NCBI RefSeq assembly: GCF_018599195.1
Contig: NZ_JAHFVK010000001.1
Location: 372,001-436,000 of the forward strand
Direction: 5' to 3'
DNA: 64,000 nt
From: Croceibacterium selenioxidans
GTDB taxonomy: Bacteria; Pseudomonadota; Alphaproteobacteria; Sphingomonadales; Sphingomonadaceae
In this document: positions 7,620 to 16,799 of the stretch, piece after piece
How the letters are laid out: every line of letters begins with the position of its first letter
How positions within the stretch are numbered: position 1 is the first letter of the stretch
Notes under the pieces: generated by a model
What the model was told of the DNA's origin: nothing
Seen by the model: only the letters and a program-made list of their open reading frames with translations
Database searches by the model: none
Made by a program: the position numbers and the translations under genes

Positions 7620-9677
7620 TCACTCCAGTTCGAGGATGACCGCGTCGGTGGCGAGGCTAATGCCGACTTCGGCGGCGATGGCCTTGACGGTGCCATTTCT
7701 CTGCGCGCGCAGGATATTCTCCATCTTCATCGCCTCGACCGTGGCGAGCGGCTGCCCCGTCACGACCTTGTCACCCTGCGCCACGTGAAGCCTGACCAGC
7801 AGGCCCGGCATCGGGCTCAGCAGCAGGCGCGAGAGGTCGGGCGGGACCTTTTCCTTCATGAGCGCCGCGAGCGGGGCAAGACGGGCCGGCAGCGCGCGGG
7901 CGCGGTGGCGCCGCCCGTGCGTGGTGATGATCCAGTCCAAACCCTCGCGCGCGACCTTGAGGCCCAGGCGGACGCCTTGCCCGGTGGCGGTTGCGGTGCG
8001 CATGCCGGGCATCCAGTCGCAAGTGCCCTCGATGCGATGCTGGTCGACCATCGCGTGGCCATCGCCCAGGGCGACCTCGTAGTCGTGCCCCTCGATCCGC
8101 ACGGTCCAGTCGCAGGGGACCGGAGGGGGGCCGTTTATCTGGCCGGAGGTTCGGCGGGCCAGCCCCATGCGGCTGAAGCTGTTGCCTGCCGCGATGGCGG
8201 CGATCAGCCGCCGCCGCTCCTCGTCGGCCGGGGCGCCGTGGAAACCGTCCGGATATTCCTCGGCGATGAAGCCGGTCGTGAGGTCGCCCGCGCGGAAGCG
8301 CGGGTGCTGCATCAATGCGCTGAGGAAATCGATGTTGTGGCCGGGGCCTTCGATCTCGAAGTCGTCGAGCGCTTCGACTTGCAGGTCCGCCGCCGCCTCG
8401 CGCGTTCCGGCCCAGGTGATGAGCTTGGCGATCATCGGATCGTAGAAGATCGAAACCTCGCCGCCCTCGGCCACGCCGTCATCGACGCGGATATACTCCC
8501 CTCCCGTTTGCGGAAGGGGCTGGGGGTGGGTGAGTGTGGAGCTAGCGCTCTGGCCCACTCCTAACCCCTCCCGCCAACGGGAGGGGGACTTGTAGCGCAC
8601 CAGTCGCCCGATACTCGGCAGGAAACCGCGATAGGGATCCTCGGCATAGACGCGCGTCTCGATCGCCCAACCGTTGAGGCCGATGTCTTCCTGTCTGAAC
8701 GGAAGACGCTCACCGGCGGCGACGCGGATCATCTGCTCCACAAGATCGATCCCGGTCACCGCTTCGGTCACCGGATGCTCCACCTGGAGGCGTGTGTTCA
8801 TCTCAAGGAAGTAGAAGCTCTCGCCCGTCGGATCGGCGCCGCTGACGATCAGCTCGACGGTACCGGCGGAAAAATACCCGACGGCCTGCGCGAGGGCGAT
8901 GGCTTGCTCGCCCATCCGCGCTCGCATGTCCGGCGTTACGAAGGGGCTGGGCGCTTCCTCGACCACCTTCTGGTGCCGCCGCTGGATCGAGCATTCGCGC
9001 TCGTTGAGGTAGACAAGGTTGCCGTGCTTGTCCCCGAGCAGCTGGATTTCGATGTGGCGCGGGTCCTCGATGAACTTCTCGATGAACACCCGGTCGTCGC
9101 CGAAGGAGTTGAGGCCTTCGCGTCGCACGCTTTCGAAGCCTTCGCGCACATCCTGTTCGGACCACGCAAGCCGCATTCCCTTACCACCGCCCCCGGCGCT
9201 GGCCTTCATCATCACGGGGTAACCGATCTCGGCGGCGATGCTTACTGCGTGCCCGGTGTCGGTGATCTCGCCCACGAAGCCGGGCACCACATTGACCCCG
9301 GCGGTGAGCGCCAGCTTCTTGCTCTCGATCTTGTCGCCCATTGCCGCGATGGCAGAAGCGGGCGGGCCGATGAAAGCGATACCCTCCGCCTCAAGCGCTT
9401 CGACGAAGCTCGCCCGTTCGGAGAGGAACCCGTAGCCCGGGTGTACGGCCTGGGCGCCAGTGGCTTTGCAGGCTTCGACGATCTTGTCGGCGCGCAGGTA
9501 GCTTTCCGCGGCCGGCGAGGGGCCGATATGAACCGCCTCGTCGGCCATCTTCACATGCGGGCTGCGCGCGTCAGCGTCCGAATAGACCGCCACTGTCGCG
9601 ATCCCCATACGCCGCGCGGTGCGGATCACCCGGCAGGCGATTTCTCCACGATTGGCGATGAGGATCTTGGAGAACAT
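7620..9677 (-). CDS. pccA: Biotin-dependent carboxylase alpha subunit (propionyl-CoA/acyl-CoA carboxylase type), with in-frame palindromic insert
   Basis: 685 residues. Biotin carboxylase domain at the N-terminus (about 1-446) with the ATP-grasp glycine loop S-A-G-G-G-G-K-G-M-R near 160 and E-M-N-T-R-L-Q-V-E-H-P in the active site; biotinyl domain at the C-terminus with E-A-M-K-M, biotin acceptor Lys651. It forms carboxybiotin from ATP and bicarbonate. With mutase and epimerase in the same operon, propionyl-CoA carboxylase is the natural guess, but no beta subunit gene lies here and it may instead charge the separate biotin carrier at 16323-16799. Residues about 363-394 are encoded by a palindromic repeat and have no counterpart in normal homologues. 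It starts 3 nt after the LprI gene stop. Confidence 0.85.
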   Translation of the reverse strand: MFSKILIANRGEIACRVIRTARRMGIATVAVYSDADARSPHVKMADEAVHIGPSPAAESYLRADKIVEACKATGAQAVHPGYGFLSERASFVEALEAEGIAFIGPPASAIAAMGDKIESKKLALTAGVNVVPGFVGEITDTGHAVSIAAEIGYPVMMKASAGGGGKGMRLAWSEQDVREGFESVRREGLNSFGDDRVFIEKFIEDPRHIEIQLLGDKHGNLVYLNERECSIQRRHQKVVEEAPSPFVTPDMRARMGEQAIALAQAVGYFSAGTVELIVSGADPTGESFYFLEMNTRLQVEHPVTEAVTGIDLVEQMIRVAAGERLPFRQEDIGLNGWAIETRVYAEDPYRGFLPSIGRLVRYKSPSRWREGLGVGQSASSTLTHPQPLPQTGGEYIRVDDGVAEGGEVSIFYDPMIAKLITWAGTREAAADLQVEALDDFEIEGPGHNIDFLSALMQHPRFRAGDLTTGFIAEEYPDGFHGAPADEERRRLIAAIAAGNSFSRMGLARRTSGQINGPPPVPCDWTVRIEGHDYEVALGDGHAMVDQHRIEGTCDWMPGMRTATATGQGVRLGLKVAREGLDWIITTHGRRHRARALPARLAPLAALMKEKVPPDLSRLLLSPMPGLLVRLHVAQGDKVVTGQPLATVEAMKMENILRAQRNGTVKAIAAEVGISLATDAVILELE
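8496..8590. repeat. Palindromic element B inserted in frame in the carboxylase gene
   Basis: Same family as 2559-2659: left arm CTCCCCTCCCGTTTGCGG, a middle GGGGGTGGGTG that pairs with GCCCACTCCTAACCCC, and right arm CCGCCAACGG. On the coding strand it reads through without a stop and gives a peptide beginning K-S-P-S-R-W-R-E-G-L and ending P-Q-P-L-P-Q-T-G-G-E. It falls in the linker before V-D-D-G-V in the last part of the biotin carboxylase domain, where homologues have only a short loop. Confidence 0.88.
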
Positions 9678-9680
9678 CGG

Positions 9681-10094
9681 TTATTCCGGCCCCGCCGTCA
9701 TCAGCCGCAGCTGCTGGATGCGCAGCTCGGTCATATAAGTCTTGCAGAAGTTTTCGAGCATCGGCTGCATCGAACCGCCGCGCGCTTCGAAGCTCTCCAT
9801 CAGGCACTGCGCGTCGCGGTATTTGAGCCAGGCGCGCTGGCCTTCGAGCAGAGTTTCGTAGTGGCCGGGCTGCTGGTCGTGCTCGCGGTCGATCTCGGCG
9901 TCGGCGGCCTTCATCGCGGCGACGGTAGTGGCCCATTCCTCGTTGAGCGCGGCGTCGGCGCTTTGAAAGTCCTGATAGGCGCAGCGGTTCATGTCCTGCT
10001 GGGCTTGTGGGTCGGCGCAGTCATCGAGCGCTTCGCTATCCGCCGCGGCGCTCGCGTCCGGTTGGGTAAGAAGCAGGAGCAGTGCCGCGATCAC
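9681..10094 (-). CDS. LprI/DUF1311 family secreted protein
   Basis: About 137 residues: a hydrophobic N-terminal signal (I-A-A-L-L-L-L-L-T, cleavage near A-S-A-A), then a domain with the DUF1311/lysozyme-inhibitor LprI pattern: spaced cysteines, the helix A-D-A-A-L-N-E-E-W, and [12 protein letters not shown] near the C-terminus. LprI-type proteins are periplasmic and some inhibit lysozyme. The GTG at 10094 is preferred because it overlaps the bioB stop as GTGA and has CGAGG about 7 nt upstream; a TTG at 10118 would put extra charged residues before the signal. Its place between bioB and a carboxylase gene is odd for a periplasmic protein and may be historical. Confidence 0.72.
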   Translation of the reverse strand: MIAALLLLLTQPDASAAADSEALDDCADPQAQQDMNRCAYQDFQSADAALNEEWATTVAAMKAADAEIDREHDQQPGHYETLLEGQRAWLKYRDAQCLMESFEARGGSMQPMLENFCKTYMTELRIQQLRLMTAGPE

Positions 10095-11229
10095 TCCGCC
10101 GCCTCGACCCTCGCGCAAGCCCGCATCGGCTCTTCACCCGCGAGTGGCACCAGGCCCAGCTTCGCGAAAAGAGCCCCGTCCGCATCGTCGCCCGCGTTGG
10201 GCGCGGTGAGCAGCTTGTCGCCGGTGAAGATCGAATTCGCGCCCGCGAGGAAGCATAGCGCCTGCGTGGCCTCGCTCATTGCCTCGCGCCCGGCGGAAAG
10301 GCGTACCATCGAAAGCGGCATGGTGATCCGCGCGGCCGCCACGGTGCGGACGAACTCGATGTCATCGATCTTGGCGAGCGGGGTGTCGGCCAGCATGTCG
10401 CCGAGCACCGTTCCCTTGACCGGCACCAGCGCGTTGACCGGTACGCTTTCGGGATGCTGCGGCAGGGTGGCGAGGGTGTGGATGAAGCCGACGCGGTCCT
10501 CGCGCGTCTCCCCCATGCCGACGATGCCGCCCGAGCAGACGTTGATCCCCGCCGCTCGGACATTGGCCAGAGTCTCCAGGCGGTCGCCCATCGTGCGGGT
10601 GGTGATGACGCGTTCGTAGTATTCGGGGCTGCTGTCGATATTGTGGTTGTAGTAGTCGAGGCCCGCCTCGGCGAGCTGTCCGGCCTGCTGGGGGGTCAGC
10701 ATGCCGAGGGTCATGCAGGTCTCCAGCCCCATCGCCCGCACGCCTTTCACGATCTCGACGATCGCCGGCATGTCACGGTCCTTGGGGTTGCGCCAGGCGG
10801 CGCCCATGCAGAAGCGCTGGCTGCCCGCGTCCTTCGCCTGTGCCGCGCGCTGGAGCACTTCCTGCACGTCGAGCAACTTGGTCGCCTTCACCCCGCTGTC
10901 GGCGGAGGTCGACTGCGAGCAATAGCCGCAATCCTCCGGGCATCCGCCTGTCTTGATGCTGAGCAGCGTGCAAAGCTGCACCTCACCCGCGCGGTGATGG
11001 GCGCGGTGGACCTCGGCGGCGCGGAAAACGAGCTCGGTGAAGGGCAGGGCGAAAAGGGTGGCGATCTCTTCGCGGGTCCAGTCGGTGCGGATCTCCCCTC
11101 CCGCTTGCGGGAGGGCGCCAACGATCTCCCCTCCCGCTTGCGGGAGGGGTTGGGGGTGGGTCTGTCCGGGTGCTGCGCTCTGGCCCACCCCTAACCCCTC
11201 ACGCAAGCGGGAGGGGGACTTCATAGTGC

Positions 11230-11233
<4 letters not shown>
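10091..11233 (-). CDS. bioB: Biotin synthase with a repeat-derived N-terminal extension
   Basis: 380 residues; a radical-SAM enzyme that inserts sulfur into dethiobiotin. The cluster-binding motif C-P-E-D-C-G-Y-C is present, followed by the typical C-M-G-A-A-W-R-N and a second-cluster region ([19 protein letters not shown]). E. coli BioB is 346 residues; the excess is near the N-terminus, where residues about 5-48 are encoded by a palindromic repeat. Normal homology begins at [11 protein letters not shown] 11233 overlaps the mutase stop (ATGA). Presence in this operon fits the demand for biotin by two biotinyl proteins encoded with it. Confidence 0.92.
11091..11220. repeat. Palindromic element C with duplicated arm, in frame near the start of bioB
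   Basis: A full element at about 11122-11220 has the arm CTCCCCTCCCGCTTGCGGG, then GGGGGTGGG pairing with CCCACCCCTAACCCC, and the other arm ACGCAAGCGGGAGGGG. An extra copy of one arm lies at 11091-11115, separated by GCGCCAACGAT. On the coding strand the two arms both give L-P-Q-A-G-G-E-I. The reading frame of bioB stays open through all 130 bp. Confidence 0.88.
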
Positions 11234-13363
<2,130 letters not shown>

Positions 13364-13371
<8 letters not shown>

Positions 13372-13798
13372 GACTTGGCGTTTCCATGATCTCGGTGAGC
13401 ATGCCGTTCATGTCCTTCGGGTGGACGAAGAACACCGGCGTGCCGTGCGCCCCGATCCGCGTCGGGCCGAGGATGCGCTTGCCTGCGGCTTCGAAATCGG
13501 TGCGGGCGGTCTCGATGCTTGGCACTTCGAAGGCGACATGATGCTGCCCGCCGAGCGGGTTGCGTTCGAGGAAGCCGGTCAGCGGTGAGCTTTCGTCCAG
13601 CGGGGCGATCAGCTCGATCTGGGTGCCCCAGAGTCCATTGGCGTTCGGCGTATCGACGAAGCACACCCGCACGCCCTGTGTCGGCATGTCGAAGGGGTCG
13701 GAGATAGCGGTGGCACCCATCGTGTCGCGCCAGAAGGCGATGGCGGCCTCGATATCGGGCGTCGCCACGCCCACGTGATTGAGACGGCCGAGCTTCAT
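13364..13798 (-). CDS. mce: Methylmalonyl-CoA epimerase (VOC superfamily)
   Basis: 144 residues, the normal length of the family. The vicinal-oxygen-chelate metal ligands are recognisable: N-H-V-G-V at 7-11, Q-I-E-L-I near 80, H-H-V-A-F-E near 105, and a C-terminal L-T-E-I. It converts the (S) isomer produced by carboxylation of propionyl-CoA into the (R) isomer used by the mutase, whose gene it overlaps by 8 nt. It starts 9 nt after the stop of the HAD gene. Confidence 0.9.
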
Positions 13799-13807
13799 GC
13801 CCGGCTT

Positions 13808-14638
13808 CTAGCCGATAAGTCCGTCCGCCAGCAAACCCCCGACGTTGTCGATCACCGCATGCGGCGCGCGCTCCGGCGGCTGCGCGGCCCATTGCGCACG
13901 ATCGGTCGAGCCGCTGGTGACGGCAATGCCGATGGCGCCGCCCGCGCGGGCCATCTGCATTTCCGCGACGGCATCGTCCCCCACTACACCAACGTCCTGT
14001 TCGGCCAGGCCAAGTTCCTCGGCGATCAACTCCAAAGCCAGCGCGCTCGGCTTGCCGCAGGGTTCCGGTTCGTGGCCCGTCACGCGGGCGATCGCGCCGT
14101 TGATGGCGCAGGAATAGCCGAACGAGCGGCCATCCTTGGTGGCGAAGTAGGGGACGTCCGAGGCGGTGAGGAAGGCCGCCCCGTCGAGCACGCGCGAGCA
14201 GGCGGCGTGGATGTGGTCCATCGTGCACTCCGGGTGCCAGGCGACATAGACCGCATCGGCGCTTTCCGCCTCGGGCGAGCCGGTCAGGCAGCAGGCCACA
14301 CCCATTTCCTCGAGGGCATCGACCACGCCTTGGGTGCCCAGCACCAGCACGCGTGCATAGCCGCGCTGGAGCATGACCTTTCCGGCCACGCTGTTGGGCG
14401 TGAACAATCGCTCGTCCGCCACAGGCAGACCGACGGCGCGCAGGCGCGGGGCCTGGACCGAGGCCGGGTAGGCGCTGCCATTGGTCATCGCGATCCAGGG
14501 GATGCCGCGCTCGTCGAGAGCGGCCAGCGCCTCGGCCGCGCCGGGAATGACGGTGTAGCCGCCCAGCTTGCGGTCGGAGAGGATCAGCGTCCCGTCGAGG
14601 TCGAACATGAAGCCCTTCGGGCGGCGGTCCAGCGTCAT
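13808..14638 (-). CDS. HAD-superfamily phosphatase, NagD-like (class IIA)
   Basis: 276 residues with HAD motif I F-D-L-D-G-T at 12-17, motif II M-T-N-G-S near 51-55, motif III lysine in C-G-K-P-S near 196, and motif IV G-D-D-A near 221. The long cap between motifs II and III is of the class IIA type seen in NagD and pyridoxal/phosphoglycolate phosphatases. The start overlaps the stop of the carboxyltransferase gene (ATGA), a tight link suggesting that it acts on a phosphorylated intermediate of the same pathway. Phenylphosphate carboxylase systems also contain a phosphatase-like HAD subunit, though of a different and smaller type. Substrate unknown. Confidence 0.85.
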   Translation of the reverse strand: MTLDRRPKGFMFDLDGTLILSDRKLGGYTVIPGAAEALAALDERGIPWIAMTNGSAYPASVQAPRLRAVGLPVADERLFTPNSVAGKVMLQRGYARVLVLGTQGVVDALEEMGVACCLTGSPEAESADAVYVAWHPECTMDHIHAACSRVLDGAAFLTASDVPYFATKDGRSFGYSCAINGAIARVTGHEPEPCGKPSALALELIAEELGLAEQDVGVVGDDAVAEMQMARAGGAIGIAVTSGSTDRAQWAAQPPERAPHAVIDNVGGLLADGLIG

Positions 14639-16095
14639 GCTTCGACTTCCAGTTTGAATCCGGCCTTTTCGACCGTGAGTTGGGTTACGTCCGTGCGCTT
14701 CAGCACCTCGCGCAGGAGATTCATCACCGGCACGGTAGCGGGATCGTACTCGCGCTCAGCGGGTCCGGCGGCCTGCATCGCATCGACGAGGTTCGCGGGC
14801 ATGGTCGCCCTCAGGAGGAATTCCTCGTCGGACAGGTTCGGCCCGATGCGCCTTCTGAGATCCGAGAGTTCGGCCATGCCCGGCTCGGCGTCCAGTTCCT
14901 TGGTGCGCGGGTTGGCCATGATGCGGTCCAGCACCTCGCCTTCGATCGGCACGTTGGGTCGTCCGAAGCGGCCGATGGCGTAGCGGATGATCTCGTCGGG
15001 GATCACGCCGTAGCGTTCCTTGCCGGTGACGTTGAGCACCGCCTGGGTCTGCAGCATCTGCGCGAACGGGGTCATCACGATTGGCCAGCCCAGTTCCTCT
15101 CGCACCCGGCCCATCTCCTCGATCACCGCGCCTTCGAGGTGCGGCACGCCATGGTCGGCCAGATGGCGGCGCATGGTGCCGACCATGCCGCCGGGGAGCT
15201 GGTGCTGGAGGTAGGCGGCGTCGAAGGCCATCGGGTGCCCCGTGGGTAGGCCCTCGGCCTCGGCAAGGGCGGTGAAGTACTGCGCGACCTCTGCCACCGC
15301 CTCGTCATCGATGTCGACGGTATGGCCGAGTGAGCGCAAGTTGGCGATCATCCGCTGGATCGGTGGGTTGGAGGTCCCGTCCGCCGCTCCGCCGCTGGCG
15401 CACTGCACCGCCGCCAGACCCAGCTCCGCGCCCTCAAGGCAGGCCGGCTCGGCCAGGCCGATGGTGCAGTGGTTGTGCAGTTCGAGCGGCTTGTCGCCAA
15501 TCTCGGCCAGGATCGCCGGGATCAGCGTGCGGGCGCGCCGGGCCGTCAGCAGGCCGCCTGGATCCTTGATGTAGAGCGACTCGATATCCGGGCTCGCCGC
15601 CATGATCCGCGCGGCTTCGGCATAGTGCGCATCGTCGTGGATCGGGCTGATGGTGTAGACCAGCGCGCCAACGACCTGCTCGCCGCCGTTGCGCTTGACC
15701 AGCCTCGCCACTTCGACATTGGAGGCTGCATCGTTCATCGGGTCCGCCAGCGCGAAACGGCGAATGCCGTTGCGGGCGAGGGTGCGGAAGGCGAGCTCCA
15801 TGAACTCGGGGCTCGCGGTTTCCCAGGCGATGAAGCGGAAGCCGGTCGAAAGGAACTGCAGCGGGGTGTTGCGGCAGATGTCCGCCATGGCCCGGATCCG
15901 CTCCCAGGGATCCTCCTGCTTGTAGCGCACGGCCACGCCCATGTGGGTGGAGGTGGTGAAGTCGATCGCGCGATAACCGGCCCGCTCCATCGCGGGCGCG
16001 ATGGTCAGCGTGTTCGCGGTGGTGACGCCCAGCGCACCCCACAGGCACTGATTGCCGTCGCGCAGTGAGGTTTCGACGATCTGGATGTTGGCCAT
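14635..16095 (-). CDS. Biotin-dependent carboxyltransferase, pyruvate carboxylase/OadA/5S type, with altered pocket
   Basis: 486 residues of the DRE-TIM carboxyltransferase family (pyruvate carboxylase CT domain, oxaloacetate decarboxylase alpha, transcarboxylase 5S). Seen: R-D-G-N-Q at 12-16, the carbamylated-lysine site Y-I-K-D-P-G-G at 175-181 (Lys177), and the metal pair H-N-H at 207-209. The C-terminal conserved region is present (H-Q-L-P-G-G-M near 305; T-Q-A-V-L-N-V near 360), but there is no biotinyl domain, which must come from elsewhere. Two pocket motifs differ from pyruvate enzymes: L-R-G-Q-N is replaced by L-S-T-G-F (82-86), and the H-x-H-D-T-S-G segment reads H-N-H-C-T-I-G. Its substrate is therefore probably not pyruvate. 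Confidence 0.82.
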   Translation of the reverse strand: MANIQIVETSLRDGNQCLWGALGVTTANTLTIAPAMERAGYRAIDFTTSTHMGVAVRYKQEDPWERIRAMADICRNTPLQFLSTGFRFIAWETASPEFMELAFRTLARNGIRRFALADPMNDAASNVEVARLVKRNGGEQVVGALVYTISPIHDDAHYAEAARIMAASPDIESLYIKDPGGLLTARRARTLIPAILAEIGDKPLELHNHCTIGLAEPACLEGAELGLAAVQCASGGAADGTSNPPIQRMIANLRSLGHTVDIDDEAVAEVAQYFTALAEAEGLPTGHPMAFDAAYLQHQLPGGMVGTMRRHLADHGVPHLEGAVIEEMGRVREELGWPIVMTPFAQMLQTQAVLNVTGKERYGVIPDEIIRYAIGRFGRPNVPIEGEVLDRIMANPRTKELDAEPGMAELSDLRRRIGPNLSDEEFLLRATMPANLVDAMQAAGPAEREYDPATVPVMNLLREVLKRTDVTQLTVEKAGFKLEVEA

Positions 16096-16117
16096 GATCT
16101 AAATTTGCCTCCCCACT

Positions 16118-16296
16118 TCCGTTCGTCCTGAGCTTGTCGAAGGACGCTGGCGCTGTGGGTGGTGGTTCGACAAGCTCACCACGAATGGAAAGGAGGGATG
16201 GAAAACCGAACCCTGTTCCCAAGCTCCGTTCGTCCTGAGCTTGTCGAAGGACGCTGACGCACCGTGTGGTGGTTCGACAAGCTCACCACGAACGGG
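16118..16296. repeat. Tandem pair of a second palindromic family
   Basis: Two copies of a roughly 70-bp inverted repeat: 16118-16188 and 16226-16296. Each has the left arm CGTTCGTCCTGAGCTTGTCG and the right arm GGTTCGACAAGCTCACCACG, with a short variable centre. They fill most of the 227-bp gap between the biotin carrier and carboxyltransferase genes. Readthrough of such elements gives the F-D-K-L-R-T-N-G and G-E-L-V-E-P peptides that commonly contaminate sphingomonad gene models, so I call no gene here. A degenerate relative is at 21644-21690. Confidence 0.88.
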
Positions 16297-16322
16297 CACG
16301 GCTGGGATCAGCATCTGCATTC

Positions 16323-16799
16323 TCACCCCTTCAGCCGGACGCGGAGCAGCGGCTGGTCTTCCTCGACCGCGGTGCCGTTCTCGGCCAGGATCGCAACGAC
16401 CGTGCCGGAGACGCCGGCGCGGATCGGGTTCATCAGCTTCATCACCTCGATGATGCCGACCACGGTCTCTTCATCGACGGCGTCGCCGACATTCACGAAC
16501 GGCGGGTCGCCCGGGCGCGGCGCGGTGTAGAAATTGCCGAGCAAGGGGGCGGGCACATCGACCTCGCCGACACGGGCGGCGCCGGCCTCCTGCCCCAAGG
16601 GCGGCGGGGGCGGCTCAGAAGAGGGTGACTTTTGTTGCTCGGCGGGACGAACAGGTTCGTCGTCGAGATCGCGTCCCGACCAGCCTCCATCACGGCGGAT
16701 ACGCAGCTTGAACTCCCCGACCGTCAGATCGAGCGAGGAAAAATGCGAGGTGTCGAGCAGCTTCGCGATTTCGGCAATGTCCCGGGCCGTCAGGCTCAC
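16323..16799 (-). CDS. Biotin carboxyl carrier protein (AccB-like), free-standing
   Basis: 158 residues. N-terminal helical segment as in AccB (T-A-R-D-I-A-E-I-A-K-L-L then F-K-L-R-I-R-R), a proline-rich linker around 60-70, and a C-terminal biotinyl domain with I-E-V-M-K-L-M-N, acceptor Lys121. The start is the GTG at 16799, which overlaps the upstream stop as GTGA and sits behind GGGGGCCGCAA; upstream in-frame starts would only translate the preceding gene in another frame. It probably carries carboxybiotin to the carboxyltransferase encoded next. It could alternatively be the acetyl-CoA carboxylase carrier, but a second accB outside a normal accBC pair and inside this operon argues for a dedicated role. 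Confidence 0.85.
   Translation of the reverse strand: MSLTARDIAEIAKLLDTSHFSSLDLTVGEFKLRIRRDGGWSGRDLDDEPVRPAEQQKSPSSEPPPPPLGQEAGAARVGEVDVPAPLLGNFYTAPRPGDPPFVNVGDAVDEETVVGIIEVMKLMNPIRAGVSGTVVAILAENGTAVEEDQPLLRVRLKG

Noticed and set aside
8775-10619. 614-residue open frame on the plus strand over the carboxylase, LprI and bioB genes
   Set aside because: Antisense shadow: it spans three genes with strong motifs on the other strand and shows no recognisable domain.
15434-16326. Frames giving F-D-K-L-R-T-N-G and G-E-L-V-E-P peptides around 16100-16300
   Set aside because: They are readthrough of the palindromic repeats, a frequent false gene model in sphingomonads.
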